Below the pieces are notes generated by a model that saw nothing but the letters and a program-made list of their open reading frames with translations, was not told where the DNA came from and searched no databases. A program made the position numbers and the translations under genes. This document shows, in pieces, positions 1 to 11,043 of a stretch of DNA of 64,000 bases. This stretch comes from Diplosphaera chodatii (Eukaryota > Chlorophyta > Trebouxiophyceae > Prasiolales > Stichococcaceae). The DNA lies in the NCBI GenBank assembly GCA_032358165.1, contig JAALGY010000035.1:310001-374000 (forward strand), in the 5' to 3' direction. How positions within the stretch are numbered: the first letter of the stretch is position 1; each line of letters begins with the position of its first letter.

Positions 1-1799
1 CGCGCATGCAGCTCATACCCTTTGGACTTCGTTCCCCGGACCTGAACAAATGGTCATAACGATGTTCCTCTGAAGGTGCTGCACTGCGCCAGATTAGTAG
101 GGGGCATATGCTGCCCGCGTGCAGTGCCAGAACTGGTCATCCCTCAGCATGTCAAAACTCTTGGAGAAACCATCAGAGACGAGCACCTCATTGACCGTCC
201 ACCCAAGCTTGAGGTGCACCCTGGCAGCATCCAGCAGAGCCTGCGGTAGGAGCTCGTTGCCGCCAGCAATCTTGAACACACGTGCGTCTGTTGCTGGCAG
301 CATGGACACCAGACCTGTGTGCACGCAATACATACGTCATTAGGCCTAGCAGTCGAGGCTGCACCAGATTCTGTCGATGATAGTTGTAAAGTGCCTGGGC
401 TGATGCTCTGTGGTGGTGCAGAGGAGTTGACAGGCTGATCTGATATCGTGGCAATATGCAGGATAAAATTGTCGCTGGCGCTTGTGCTGCAGCTGACCTG
501 CCAGTGCGTTGATGCGGTTGTCCTGATTGTAGTTGACACGGTTCACGGAGCCGATGAACTCCTCTGCAAAGCGGTACATGTCCTCGTCGTGGCCCATGCT
601 TTCCTGCAGCAGGCACCACACGTTCTTCCGGTGGCACTGTGTGGCACTGTGTGGCAGTGGCACTGCGCGTACCACAGCCGCACGCATGTTCTGATGCACA
701 TTGGAGGGTGCACAGCATCAGCAGTCCAGCAGAACGTGCGCACAGCTGTCAACTCACCGCCAAATCCTGCCGCATGCTGCGCTGCGTGAGCCCAAAGAGG
801 CCGACGCGCCGAAGGAGCGCCTCCGGTGTGCGGAATGCCGTGCCATTCCGCTGCAGGTCGTAGATGCGCAGGAAGTGTTTGCTGAACATGTGGCCGGGGC
901 GGCCCTGAAAGCGCAGCGGTGCGGTGCCGTACCGCATGTACATGCGCCATAAGTTGACGGCTGTCCATGTCGACTGGTTGAACACAAACCTGCACACGCA
1001 GTTGCACACCAATCACCTTGAAGGCATCAGAAGTGATGTGCGCATCTTATGCATATGCAAGCCGATGCAGAAGTTTCAAACCTCTAGCACATGCAGAAAA
1101 GCATACGTACCGGTGACCGTCAAACAGCGAGAATGGGGAGCTATCAGAATCATCGCCGCCGTGCGGGTCAATGCGTTCCAGACCCAGCGCATCCGCCAGC
1201 TGCCTGCAAATGGGTGCATTCCTTCTTTGGGTCTCGATTCTTTGGGTCGCATACAAATGGCTGCCCGAACAGAGGACTGGACTGAGAATATAAACGGACT
1301 GGTGGCCGAGCTTCAGGGTTGTGCAAGCATGCGGACAGCACCTGATGTAGATGTTGTCCTGGTACACCATGCTGCCGCCCAGCTCATAGGGGGACCCCTC
1401 AAAGCTCATGCTCTTCAGGCGACCTCCGACATTCTGGCCCTCAAACACGTGGATGCTCACGTCCTTGCCGCACAGCTGCCGCACGAAGTAGGCCGCTGAT
1501 GCACCCCCAATCCCACCTGCGGCGTCATAAAAAGTAGAATGCGGGGCTTTGATGAGCCCTGTAAGTACAGCTCACCTGTCATGTCACATGAATTGCGAAT
1601 AAATGCATAACAAACTCCTTTTCACATGTTGAGCTGTACACCGTCTGCATCACCACTGCGACTGTGCATGCTTACCGCCAACGATGGCCACCTGCGGCTT
1701 GTGGCCACCTGCCGCAGGGTGCGGAGCTGTGATGATCAACGTGACGACGCATGCTGCCAGCAGCGCAGCAGCTGCAGCCTTTGCAGCCATGAGCACCAT
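1..1799 (-). CDS. FCLY: Prenylcysteine oxidase / farnesylcysteine lyase, 3' end outside window
   Basis: FAD-dependent thioether oxidase that breaks down the prenylcysteine released from degraded prenylated proteins; plant farnesylcysteine lyase is the reference. The chosen ATG (1799) starts a hydrophobic signal-like N-terminus (AALLAACVVTLII), followed by the dinucleotide-binding motif VAIVGGGIGGASAAYFV, which forms when exon 1 (1799-1676) is joined to exon 2 (from 1516). Later exons carry FEGQNVGGRL and ELGGSMVYQDNIYI, then FSKHFLRIYDLQRNG near 850, RVNYNQDNRINALAG near 520, and VFKIAGGNELLPQALL near 250, all typical of the family. Roughly the first half of the usual 500 residues is present; the rest lies beyond base 1. 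Exons are separated by 80-200 bp introns. It is divergent to the kinase gene, with a 550 bp gap. Identification is firm; internal exon edges are approximate. Confidence 0.88.
631..661. repeat. Short tandem repeat, gtggcactgt decamer
   Basis: Two exact copies of gtggcactgt are followed by a partial third copy. They fall in what appears to be an intron of the prenylcysteine oxidase gene. No function is evident. Confidence 0.6.
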
Positions 1800-2349
1800 G
1801 CGCCACTGCGCTCGGTGCAGATAGGTGCCACAGCACAGTATGATGCTGCTGTGCTCGTCAGGCCAGCCACGGCGGGCAAACGTACATAGCTTACATGCCG
1901 CAGCTGCTGTGTGATGCAAGTTGTTTGTTGTGGTGAAGATGTAGAATGGTGCAGGCCATCAGCAGCTGTACGACAGCACTTGGAGTTGGACAGGGCTTAG
2001 TGTCGACCGAGGCTCATGGTGCACGGTGCAACACACCGCCAATCTTGTGTACACATGACTATGTACTGATCAGTCTTCGACGACGTACCGTTCTGCAAGG
2101 CCGCGGACATTGCCTGTGGTGACCTGAGGCAGTTCGTTCAAACTGCAACCTGATCAGATACAGCATACTTTGAACACCAGATATCTTGGTCAAACACAAT
2201 TGCAGCGGCACAATACGGCTTGCCAGATACACCTACCCTTGCGAGGGCCGGATCACGGCAGGATGGACCATCAAATTTGACTGCGCTTGATAGAATGACA
2301 TGTCGCAGCGGATACTAGCACGGCAGGAAAGTTGTGTGCAACGGCTGTG
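1800..2349. other. Divergent intergenic region (550 bp)
   Basis: This lies between the start codons of the oxidase (-) and the kinase (+). No coding pattern on either strand resembles a family, and I see no repeat or RNA gene. It presumably holds both 5' UTRs and promoters. I could not identify a specific TATA or operator site. Confidence 0.5.
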
Positions 2350-4859
2350 ATGGCGGCCAGATCGTCAGTGCAGAACGAGGAGATAGACAAGGAAGTCTTT
2401 AGGCGCTTTGAGGTGCAGTGCTGCCAATCAGCTGATGCAGATCATCACAAGCAGCATTTCCTGTACTGTCGACAGCGCCTGCAAGGCTGCGGTTATGCAG
2501 CTGTGACTGACCACACCATGGCACATCACCCTGCAGGTGCAGAGCAAGCTTGGCAAAGGGGTGAGCCCTCCTTCATGGGTGGTGCAATTAAGCGTGCATG
2601 AGCCTGTGCGGGACGCCACTGAAGGTCAGACCTCCTGCATATAGCTGCAGAAGCGAGACGATCGTCACTGCGTCATCCTGCAGGCTTATGGCATCGTGTG
2701 GAAGGCGCTGGACAAGAAGACCGGCGAGATCATCGCAATGAAGAAGATCTTTGATGCATTCCAAAATGCGACGGATGCACAGGTAAGTGCCCAAGCATAA
2801 CCTGATCTGCGATGCTGAAGGGCTGCAGTATTGCACACCTTCATCAGCGCAGATGCAGTCAATCTTGACAGCACTCCGCCTTGCCTGCAGCGGACCTTCC
2901 GCGAGATCATGTTTCTACAGGAGCTCAACAACCACGAAAACATCATTAGGTCTGTTCAGGGTGCATCTTGCCTCTGATGTGGCTGGATGCTTGCTTGCAA
3001 CACTCCCTCGGTTTACGATGTCACATCGTGCTGCAGGATCTTGAATGTGATCAAAGCCGAGAATGACCGCGACATCTATATCATCTTCGAGTACATGGAG
3101 ACCGACCTCCATGCCGTCATCCGGGCCAACATCCTGGAGGAAATCCACAAGTCGTACATCATGTACCAGCTGCTCAAGGCGCTCAAGTACATGCACTCCG
3201 CCGAGCTGCTGCACAGGGACATCAAGGTGGCCAGTGCCCGAGCTGCTGCCTGTCTGTGCTGTACGCTTGAGCTCTGGAGGTGTGACGGACAGGATGCGGG
3301 TGGAGCTGCTCCATCGTCCAACCGCCAGCACTCCCTGCCGTGCAGCCCAGCAACCTGCTGCTCAACAGCGAGTGCCAGGTGAAGCTGGCGGACTTCGGCC
3401 TCGCACGCTCAGTCACGCAGCTGGCGACGGACGACGGGCCCAGCCCCATCCTCACAGACTACGTGGCGACGCGGTGGTACCGCGCGCCGGAGATCCTGCT
3501 GGGCTCCAGCCGCTACACCTACGGCGTCGACATGTGGTCCAGCGGTGCGGCTTTGACCTCTGCAACTGTTCCATGCGGCTCAACATTTTGACTGGACGCC
3601 CCGGTTGCGCACGCCAACTGGACGCCCAGGTTGTGCGCGCCGACTGGAGGCCTGCAGAGGCGCTGCTGGGTGGGCTGCAGGCTGCATCCTGGGGGAGCTG
3701 CTGGGCGGCAAGCCCATCTTCCCGGGCACCTCCACCATGAACCAGCTGGACCGCATCATCGAGGTCACAGGTGCCTCCCTGGCTTATGTTGGTGGACAAT
3801 GAGCACCTGATCCTGCGACCCTGTCTTGGTCACTAGTGCACCTACTCCACGGTCCACCTCCAGCCACTTGTGACACGCTGGTGTACACATGCTGCACATC
3901 ACTCATGTGCACTGCTGTGGTTTCGCCACATTGGCAGGTGTATGCGAGTGATCCAGGATAGCGAACTCATTCACCCTTCACTTCTGATGCGCGAACAGGG
4001 CGGCCATCGACAGACGACATCTCGGCCATCCAGTCGCCATTTGCGGCCACGATGCTGGAAAGCCTGCCTGTCGACAACCCCCGCACTTTCCAGCATATGT
4101 TTCCAAATGCCAGCCCAGAGGCCACCGACTTGGTGGGTTCTTGACTACTTGTGCCAAGACATCATCGATGTCGTTAGGTACTCAGAGCACAGTTCAACGG
4201 ACTTTCTCAGAAAGTGACAGTTGGCACCCTCCTTGCAATCCGCAGGTCAGCAAGCTGCTGCAGTTCAACCCGGACAAGCGCATCACAGCCGAGGAGGCGC
4301 TGGCGCACCCCTATGTGGCACAGTTCCACAACGAGGCGGATGAGCCCAGCCACCCGACGCCCATCACCATCCCCATCGACGACAACCACAAGGTGCTTGC
4401 CGCTTCGGTGCTGTGCTCGCAGTCCTGAACATGCCCTGCCGGCCTCACTGCATGGCTTCGATGCTGCTGGTGTGCACCACAGCAGACTCCTGGCCCTGGT
4501 GCAAATGCCTGCTCACCCTGGGTTGTGCAGACGCCCGTAGGGACTGCCTGCAAACTGCTCCATTCTCACTGCAGTACTCCATCGAGGAGTACCGGGAGAA
4601 GCTGTACATGGAGATCGTGAAGCGGCGGCGGGAGCTGCGCGAGGCGCGGCGCGCCAAGGAGCGGGCCTCCGGCCGCGACGGGTCCCACCGCCGCCACCGC
4701 CACCGCAGCAGCCGCACCGCCGAGGGCGGCGGCGTTGGCGACACAGCAGCCTCTGGCGAGGCCAGGGAGCAGCGGGGCTCGACAGAGCAGCGGGGCTCAA
4801 CAGAGCACCACCGCAGCCGAGAGAGCCGCGGCAGCAGGGCGGACAGCGGGCAAGGATGA
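2350..4859 (+). CDS. ERK7/MAPK15-type MAP kinase with a TDY activation loop
   Basis: Serine/threonine kinase of the atypical ERK7/8 (MAPK15) branch. Ten exons fit in phase: 2350-2412, 2537-2560, 2684-2782, 2891-2949, 3037-3226, 3346-3544, 3681-3770, 3999-4132, 4246-4392 and 4575-4859, giving 429 residues. Visible elements are the glycine loop ([14 protein letters not shown]), the catalytic lysine (IIAMKKI), the catalytic loop HRDIKPSNLLLN, the DFGLA metal site, the activation segment [14 protein letters not shown], and [20 protein letters not shown], which separates ERK7 from classical MAPKs. The C-terminal tail is short, Arg/Ser-rich and of low complexity. Animal ERK7 has TEY, so TDY is notable. 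Exon 2 is a 24-base microexon coding eight residues of the ATP loop. Animal and protist relatives act in ciliogenesis and autophagy; the role here is unknown. It converges on TAF11. Confidence 0.92.
3591..3652. repeat. 26-bp tandem repeat in a kinase intron
   Basis: Two copies starting actggacgccc (3591-3616 and 3617-3642) are followed by a truncated third, with a few substitutions between copies. They lie within the intron between kinase exons 6 and 7. No coding or regulatory role is apparent. Confidence 0.7.
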
Positions 4860-5304
4860 ACTGTGCCTCTCCATATGCATCTGGGGACAACCAACTGGTG
4901 GGCAGCCATGCTGCAGCCTGAAAAACTTACAAAACCCTCTTGCAGTATTGCCGATTGTCTAACTTGCACCCAGAACTTCGCAACAAGGCAACCATGAGAC
5001 AAACACAACGGCTGCCAGCTTCCGTCATCAAGGCTTCAGGCGCCCAGCTCCCCAGCATGTACGATCGCAGTGTCTGCTCAGCAGCGAAGTGCCCTTTGCT
5101 GGTCGGCACCTGCGGACCATGTGCCGCCATCAGATCCTGTATGTACTGATATACAGGGCATGTTATCAGGTGAGACTGCGGCAGCGCAGCATGTGCCCTA
5201 CCTTCCTATGCAGAAAGATGGGCTTGTGGCAGAGCGTAGAGCTGCTCAGCTGGAATCTCTTCAGGCGCGGCTGCTGAGCCGCTGAAGCGGCACGTCCCCC
5301 CGCG
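4860..5304. other. Convergent intergenic region (445 bp)
   Basis: This separates the 3' ends of the kinase and TAF11. It is presumably two 3' UTRs. I see no gene, RNA or strong hairpin. Confidence 0.5.
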
Positions 5305-6166
5305 TCATCGCAGCGGGAGCGGCTGCTGGGGCGTGCGGTGCGGGATGCGGCCCTCCCTGTCCAGCTGCTGGTACGCCTCGTGCACGTGGTGCACACGCAG
5401 CGGCCCCTGCTCCCCCCGCTGCTCCGCAATCTCGCGAGCTGCAAGGACAGGGTGGGTTGCACCTGGATCGGATTTGGGCATGCAGTGGATGCAGGGCAAC
5501 CCAGCGCTTCTTACACTTGCTTGCAAGATGTGGCCGCCGCACCTGCTTCAATGAGCTCCCCAACGAACACCTTGGCAATGCCGCACATGACGATCGTCAT
5601 ATTCAGATTGACCTGCTGTCCCACAATCGTCTGCTGCAGCTGCATCAGAGCCATACAACGGTCTAAAGTCATGCACACCCCGTGTTATACCTGCAGCCTA
5701 CCGATAGAAGCAAGACGGCATTTGCGTTGCGAGCACAACTGCGAGCACAACCCCTCACTCTTTTCATGTTGCGTCTGGCCAACGACGACCTTCGAAACGC
5801 TTCGTAGCGGTTCAGCTGCTCCTCTGTGAGTAGCTTCAGGATGTTCCTGCCGGTGTGCATCCAGCCATCTCGACCACTGATATGGTGCCAAACCTCCTTG
5901 CTGCGCCTGCCTGGTCACGTTGCACACTAATGCGCACACACTAGCATGTGGCGAGGGTGCACAAAGAGCCCCGATTGGCACAAGCGATGCGTTGCGCACC
6001 GCTGCATGGTGTCGCGGTCCTCCTTCATGGGTGCCGTGCCATTGCCGTCCTGCCTTCCATCGTCCTCTGCTGCAGATACCCCGATAAAAGCATCACATTC
6101 ACTGATATGTGATTGTTGGTGAGAATTGTGTGCATTGACACCCCAGCTGCGGCTGACTCGTCCCAT
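5305..6166 (-). CDS. TAF11: TFIID subunit TAF11 (histone-fold)
   Basis: TAF11 pairs with TAF13 through a histone fold in TFIID and helps recruit TBP to promoters. Family signatures read LLTEEQLNRYEAFRRSSL, TIVGQQVNLNMTIVMCGIAK and VFVGELIEA, then after an intron AREIAEQRG, GPLRVHHVHEAYQQL and DREGRIP, matching the plant ending GPIRPCHIREAYRRL. The ATG at 6166 opens a reading frame that runs into KEDRDTMQR and splices to NILKLLTEEQ. The last exon is 5438-5305. The join after ARRNMKR is not clean: no strong donor puts the next exon in phase without adding a few residues, so that border is uncertain. The protein is short, mostly the histone fold with a small acidic N-terminus. It is divergent to the RWGPE protein gene (280 bp apart). 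Confidence 0.9.
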
Positions 6167-6446
6167 ATCATGCAGCAGTGCGCACCCATTGCGACCGGAA
6201 TTGCAGCCCGTCGCCTCAGCTACTGCGCGCTAGAGCCTCTTCAACAGCAAAGCACGCCCAGTGCAAGGAGCAGGTGAGAACATGCAGCAAGCTCCAGCGA
6301 TGGCCTGCAATCCTGCAGTGCTACAAAGCTATAAGTGCAGGGACATATGCATTGCACAACCGCACTAGCAGCAGGATGAGCCCGATGAGAGCGTGAGACT
6401 GTTGATTCACCATAGGTAGCAAGTGCCACATGCTTTCGTGACGGTG

Positions 6447-8893
6447 ATGGACCCTCAAGATGGACGGACGCGTCGGCGTAGAGCTCGGTGGGGCCCTGAA
6501 GCTGGTGATGAACCCCAAACAGACGCCGCGGTGCCATTGCCACATGCAGCACCGAACCCACAGCCCGCGGCAGGCAAGTCAGCATAGATTATTTTAAGGC
6601 AGCAGCGCTCGTCAACGATGTTACTGCGCCATGCATGGGCGTATTGTTGCTGGTGCCCGCGATTGCATCTGTGGGTGCGGCAGTGCCAGAGTCCGACCTC
6701 ATTTGATGCCTGGTTTGAGGCACCTACAGAGCCGATTTTAGAGTTGAATGGGTGCGCTGCAGAGGTGGATGTCGCGGCTCAAACCGTCGCATCGCTGCCG
6801 GCCGTCTCTGCTGCCCCGTCAGGCGATGCCACAGGCGCACAGAGTGGCAGCCGTAAGAGGCGGCGTGCCGGGCGCACGCGCTGGGGCCCAGAGGATGTTG
6901 TGACAGCGGAGCATTCAGGTGAGCCAGGCTCCTGTTTGGACGGCTAAAAACTGCATGACACGACCGGCAGTGTCCATGTTGGCTGCACGTAAAGAAGCGT
7001 GTTGGCATTCGCTTGATCCACAGGTCAATGCCCTGATGGGACCGATGACCATGCTGCTGTGGAGCCTCAGCAGTCAGCAGCAGATAGGGACACAAGCACA
7101 GGGCTTGCTGAGCCGCAGCCCGCTGCTGCCCCCACTGTGAATGGTGGCTGGCGTGCAGCGGAGTCAGCAAGAGAAATAGACGCTCAGCGGGCCTGCCCGA
7201 TTGCTGCCACGGTCGCTGGTGGAGACGCAGGCCAGTCAAGGTGAGGCCGTAGCACATGGAATGCTCTTGAGATGATGAAGCCGCTGCTGATGATGCTCCT
7301 GATATCGGCATGCTGGCATCCTACGAAGCTTGCACACCACCGCTCCCACGCTGTTGCTGCAGGCAACCTGAAGCTGGTTCGGGCGGTGCACCCCCTGAGC
7401 ACCTGCCGCCTGCCGGCCAGCTCAGTGACAGCCCTGCCGACAACGGCTCGACGCCACGGACGCCGCCGCCGCCAGCGCCCTACTCATCCTATCGGACAGC
7501 AGACTTTGACCTCTTGTACGAATCGCCGCAGAATGGCTCCACCTCCCCCAAACAGGACGAAGACCCGCCGGAGCAGCGGTACAGCCATCAGCGGCGCAAG
7601 CTCGAGCACCGGGAAAAAACCCCGCCCTTTGCGCCGCGCAGCCCCAGCGCAGGTGCTCTGCAGCACAGCCCCAGCCCCGCAGCAGGTGGTGTCAGCACGC
7701 CCCGGCAAGCGGCGCAGCCGAGGTTGCACAGCGGGCAGAATGGGGCTTCACACCCTGGCGACAAGCGCAGACCCAACAGACCAGAGCGGCGCAGAAGCCC
7801 TGCACCGATGCAGCGCAGGGACCAAAGCAGGAGCTTGCAGCGGGCGCATGGCGAGCAACAGCAAAGCCCTGCACCAAGGCGGCATAGTCCCGTGCCAAAG
7901 CGGCATCGCAGCGGCCCGCACCATGCGCCCGCTGCTGTCCCGCTGCCGGGGCCGCCCCGCAGCCCGCCCCGTCGCCGCCGCAGCAGCCCCATCCACAGCG
8001 CACGCGGCCGCAGCTCGCGGTCGCCGCCGCCAAGGGCACCCGCATCTGCTCCCGGGCAGCGGCCCGTGCACGGCAGGCCGCAGAGGCGGCGAAGCCCTGT
8101 ACCCAGGCGCCGCAGCTCGCCCGTTGCACGGCAGCAGCCGCCTGTGCGCATGAACGGCACAGCCAACGCCGTGCGCAGCCCGCCAGCCCCGCGCCAGGCC
8201 ACCCCGCCCCGCGAGCTCAGCGAGGGCGAGCTGTCGGAGGAGGGCGAGCTTCCCGGCGAGCTCGGCACCCTCCCTGCAGCACCGCCTGCGGTGAAGACAA
8301 AGCTAGCTCCGAAGGCGGTGCACCCTGCCGGTGCGCCGGCACGCAGCAGCAGCTGGCAAAGTGATCTGCGCTCCCCGCGGCTTGCTCCGCCGGTGACAAT
8401 GCCTCCAGCAAAGATGCCGCCTCCGCCGCCGCCACGCCCGCCGCCGGGGGCTCCGCCGCCGGATGCCGCGTATTCACAGCATGACGACCGTGACCGGCTG
8501 CCCATGTCAGTGCCGCGGCAGCTGCCCCGCGCTCCCATGGGCATGCACACCCAGGCAGGGCGCGGCCGCGGCGGCCGGCAGCCAGCTCAGTGGCACCGCA
8601 GCGACCACCCGCCGCCGCTGCTGCCCCAACAACAGCAGCATCCGTACCAGCACCAGCAGCAGGCCGGTCCGCGGGCTGCCGGCCCTGGATTCATGGGACA
8701 GCCACAGGCGCTGGGCGGTGGCATTCCCGTGGTGCTGGCAGGAGGCATTCCGCTGCCGTTGCCGGTCATGCCGATGCAGATGATGGGCAACGGGGGATTG
8801 GTCGGCGGCATGCCTGGCATGATTGCCCGAGGCCCTCTTGGCATGAGCGGTCGTGGTCGTGGCCGTGGCCGGGAACACTGGATGGGTCTGTGA
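6447..8893 (+). CDS. Pro/Arg/Ser-rich low-complexity protein with RWGPE motifs
   Basis: Not recognised as a named family. Four exons (6447-6573, 6730-6918, 7024-7240, 7363-8893) join in frame to 687 residues. The N-terminus has a basic cluster then RARWGPE; exon 2 repeats it as KRRRAGRTRWGPED. The remainder is disordered: many RRRSPxP and RRHSPVPKR stretches, GELSEGELSEEGELPGE, polyproline (MPPPPPPRPPPGAPPP), Gln/His tracts, then a Gly/Met-rich end with GRGRGRGREHW. Paired Arg-Ser dipeptides, RWGP elements and RGG-like ends are usual in nuclear RNA-processing proteins such as SF1- or SR-related factors, so an mRNA-processing role is an inference. The first intron appears to use a GC donor (CAG|GCAAGT). 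The ATG at 6447 is the only one giving a useful exon 1. Confidence 0.75.
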
Positions 8894-9170
8894 CCGTGTA
8901 AAGTCCATCGAACAGAGTGCAGAGCAGGTTGTTGAGCTAGCTTCTCAGGGAGACGTGACCCCGCCGGTCCAGTGCAGGGCCGGCACCCCTATCATGGTGA
9001 ACTTACAGGTCAAGTGCAATTCTCCCGCTAAAATGCAATCGGCAACATTCAGCTGCCGTTGCAATCTGCCGCTGCTTGCCCGCTTTGCAAATGCATCACA
9101 TACACGATGCAGTAGTCGTATCGATTACTATCATAGAGACATAGCGCACATCTGCCGGTCAAATCTAACC

Positions 9171-9686
9171 ATGTCAGAGGCCGACAGGAAGGGATTGAAA
9201 GTCAAAACGGGCAGTGTCAACCGTCTGGCAAAGGAGCTTCGCATGTACACAGAAGATGAGGTCAAACAGACGCAACGAGTGGCGAGCATGAAGACGTCGG
9301 GCGCAGACTCGCATGACATCAAGCATGCGGTTCGTTGCTCTGCATGTACCATGCGCCTTTGCTTGCATCACTCTGCGCAACCTCAGCCGGTGATCACGGC
9401 TGTCGATATCCCGAGCAGGAGAACGTGCTAGCAGAGGCTACTATGATCATTCCAGACACGCGGCAGCGCCTAGAGGCCGCATACCATGAGCTCCAGGCGC
9501 TACTGGTAAGCGGTCAGGTACATGTGCATGGTATATTGCCATTGCAGCATGCATGCTGCAACGTACCGCTTATTGCCATCACTGCAGGCGGAAGGTGACA
9601 AAGAGCTGCTAGACAGTTCAGAAGGCACCGAAGCTCAGCAGGCGATCTCACAGCATGCAGCAGCAATTGATGGCGGTGGCGGTTGA
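9171..9686 (+). CDS. TBCA: Tubulin-folding cofactor A
   Basis: Chaperone that captures beta-tubulin released from CCT before it is passed to cofactor D. Three exons (9171-9329, 9419-9505, 9588-9686) encode 114 residues, the usual family length. Diagnostic stretches are LKVKTGSVNRLAKELRMYTEDEV, split here as GLKVKTGSVNRLAKEL and MYTEDEVKQT, then KTSGADSHDIKHAENVL, EATMIIPDTRQRLEAAYHEL and a short variable tail ending in glycines. The protein is predicted all-helical (three-helix bundle). Introns are short and their acceptors end in gcag. It converges on the cytochrome c6A gene, about 300 bp away. Identification is firm. Confidence 0.93.
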
Positions 9687-9982
9687 CCAAAGAGGCTTTT
9701 GCGCAATGACAGCATGAGCAGTACCGGCACGTCATAGGCAGGCATGTTGCAGACATCAGGTTTCGCAAGAGTGCAACTAGCTGACAGCCTTTGTAGACCA
9801 CTCCGACCAAATTGTCCACCATTGTGGAAACACATTCAGCATTGGCAAGCGAATCAGTTGTCAGGTGTCACTGGGTACATTGCCTAGATCTCTGGCGAGA
9901 AACAACATGTCAACCGACGCCGTACAACTGCGGTCTTATGAATATGCCACTGCTGACTTGACAACTCTCCCTGCAAGGTTCC

Positions 9983-10752
9983 TCACTTCCAGCCGGTCGC
10001 AGCCTGCTGCAGTGTGTACTCCGCCAGCTGCTGTACTTGCTCGTCATCTAGCCGCTTGCCAAAGGTGCATCGACCCTGCACTCCATCAGCATGTCAAAAC
10101 TGAATCCAAGCCGTGTGTCTTCAGCACATTGGCTCGCTGCAGCACACTCATGTTGATGACATCTGCTGGCACTGATGATGCCTGTGAAGGCCTCTGAGGG
10201 ATCACCTTTGGTGCGCACTTCTCGCCATACCCGGGCATCCTGCCTTTGCCGCCGTAGATGAGGTCAAAAAGTGCTTTCGGGTCATCGACGCCGTTTCTCC
10301 TCAGGTCAGTGGTACTGAGAGAGGCACCTGCCTGGACAACGTTGCCGCCTCCGGCGTGGCACCCTGGGCATCACAGCTGCTGCGTCAGACTGTGTCAGCA
10401 CAGCACGCAGAGCATGTCTTGCATGTGACCATCCATCTCTGCACGATTTACCTGCGCAATTCCTATTGAACAATGCGTCTACATCAGCGGACGCTGTGGC
10501 TGCAGCGAGCAGGACGGCTGCGGCTGTGCCGGCAGCATAGCAGCTTCTGCGGGCAGCTGAGTGGAGGCTACAAGTGACGGTGCCTGCTTGGCTGCGACGT
10601 AGTCGTTGCCTCAGCTGAACGGGCTGCAGCTGCGGATGAAGGCCCACGGGTGTGGCATTTGTGCTTCTGCAGAGTGGCGCTGCAGAGCATGTCAGCTGAC
10701 GCTGTGGTATGCAGCATGCGTGGCAACCCTTGTGCCCAGCATGGCTGCGCAT
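9983..10752 (-). CDS. Cytochrome c6A, thylakoid lumen, with the disulfide loop insertion
   Basis: Soluble lumenal c-type cytochrome related to c6 but carrying the plant/green-algal c6A insertion. Three exons, 10752-10452, 10363-10206 and 10075-9983, fit in phase. The first encodes a long presequence ending in ARRSCYAAGTAAAVLLAAATASA, that is, an Arg pair, a hydrophobic stretch and an AxA site as in lumen-targeting signals. The mature part starts DVDALFNRNCAGCHAGGGN, with the CxxCH haem site completed across the first junction. Further on are KALFDLIYGGKGRMPGYG (Met axial ligand) and KCAPKGRCTFGKRLDDEQ. The two cysteines C-x5-C are the hallmark of c6A and absent from ordinary c6. It ends LQQAATGWK. 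Its exact function is debated in the literature; a redox or thiol role has been proposed. It is divergent to the plastid-type ABCB gene. Confidence 0.93.
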
Positions 10753-11043
10753 GTCAGTTACTGACGAACGTCAAGCACCCAAGCCGAGAATTTGAACGAC
10801 GACGTGCTGTCTGCCTGTCTTAGGTAGTCATCTTGTGAACTGCGTTTGATCAGCCGAGGTTGCAATCGATGACAAATGGCTGCCACCTCAGCAGGAGACA
10901 ATCTCAATGCAATATCATGCTTGCAGTTACAAGCGCGTTCCGGCACATAGACATACCATCAGCATAGTCTATGATAGATCTCGCACGTCAGCAATGCCCC
11001 AGTGCCACGCCACATTGCTGGCAGCGTGAGTCCCTGGTTCCGG

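Noticed and set aside
7588..8550. 320-codon minus-strand frame
   Set aside because: It is a shadow of the Pro/Arg-rich plus-strand exon. Its Gly/Cys/Arg content is what the reverse complement of Pro/Ala codons gives.
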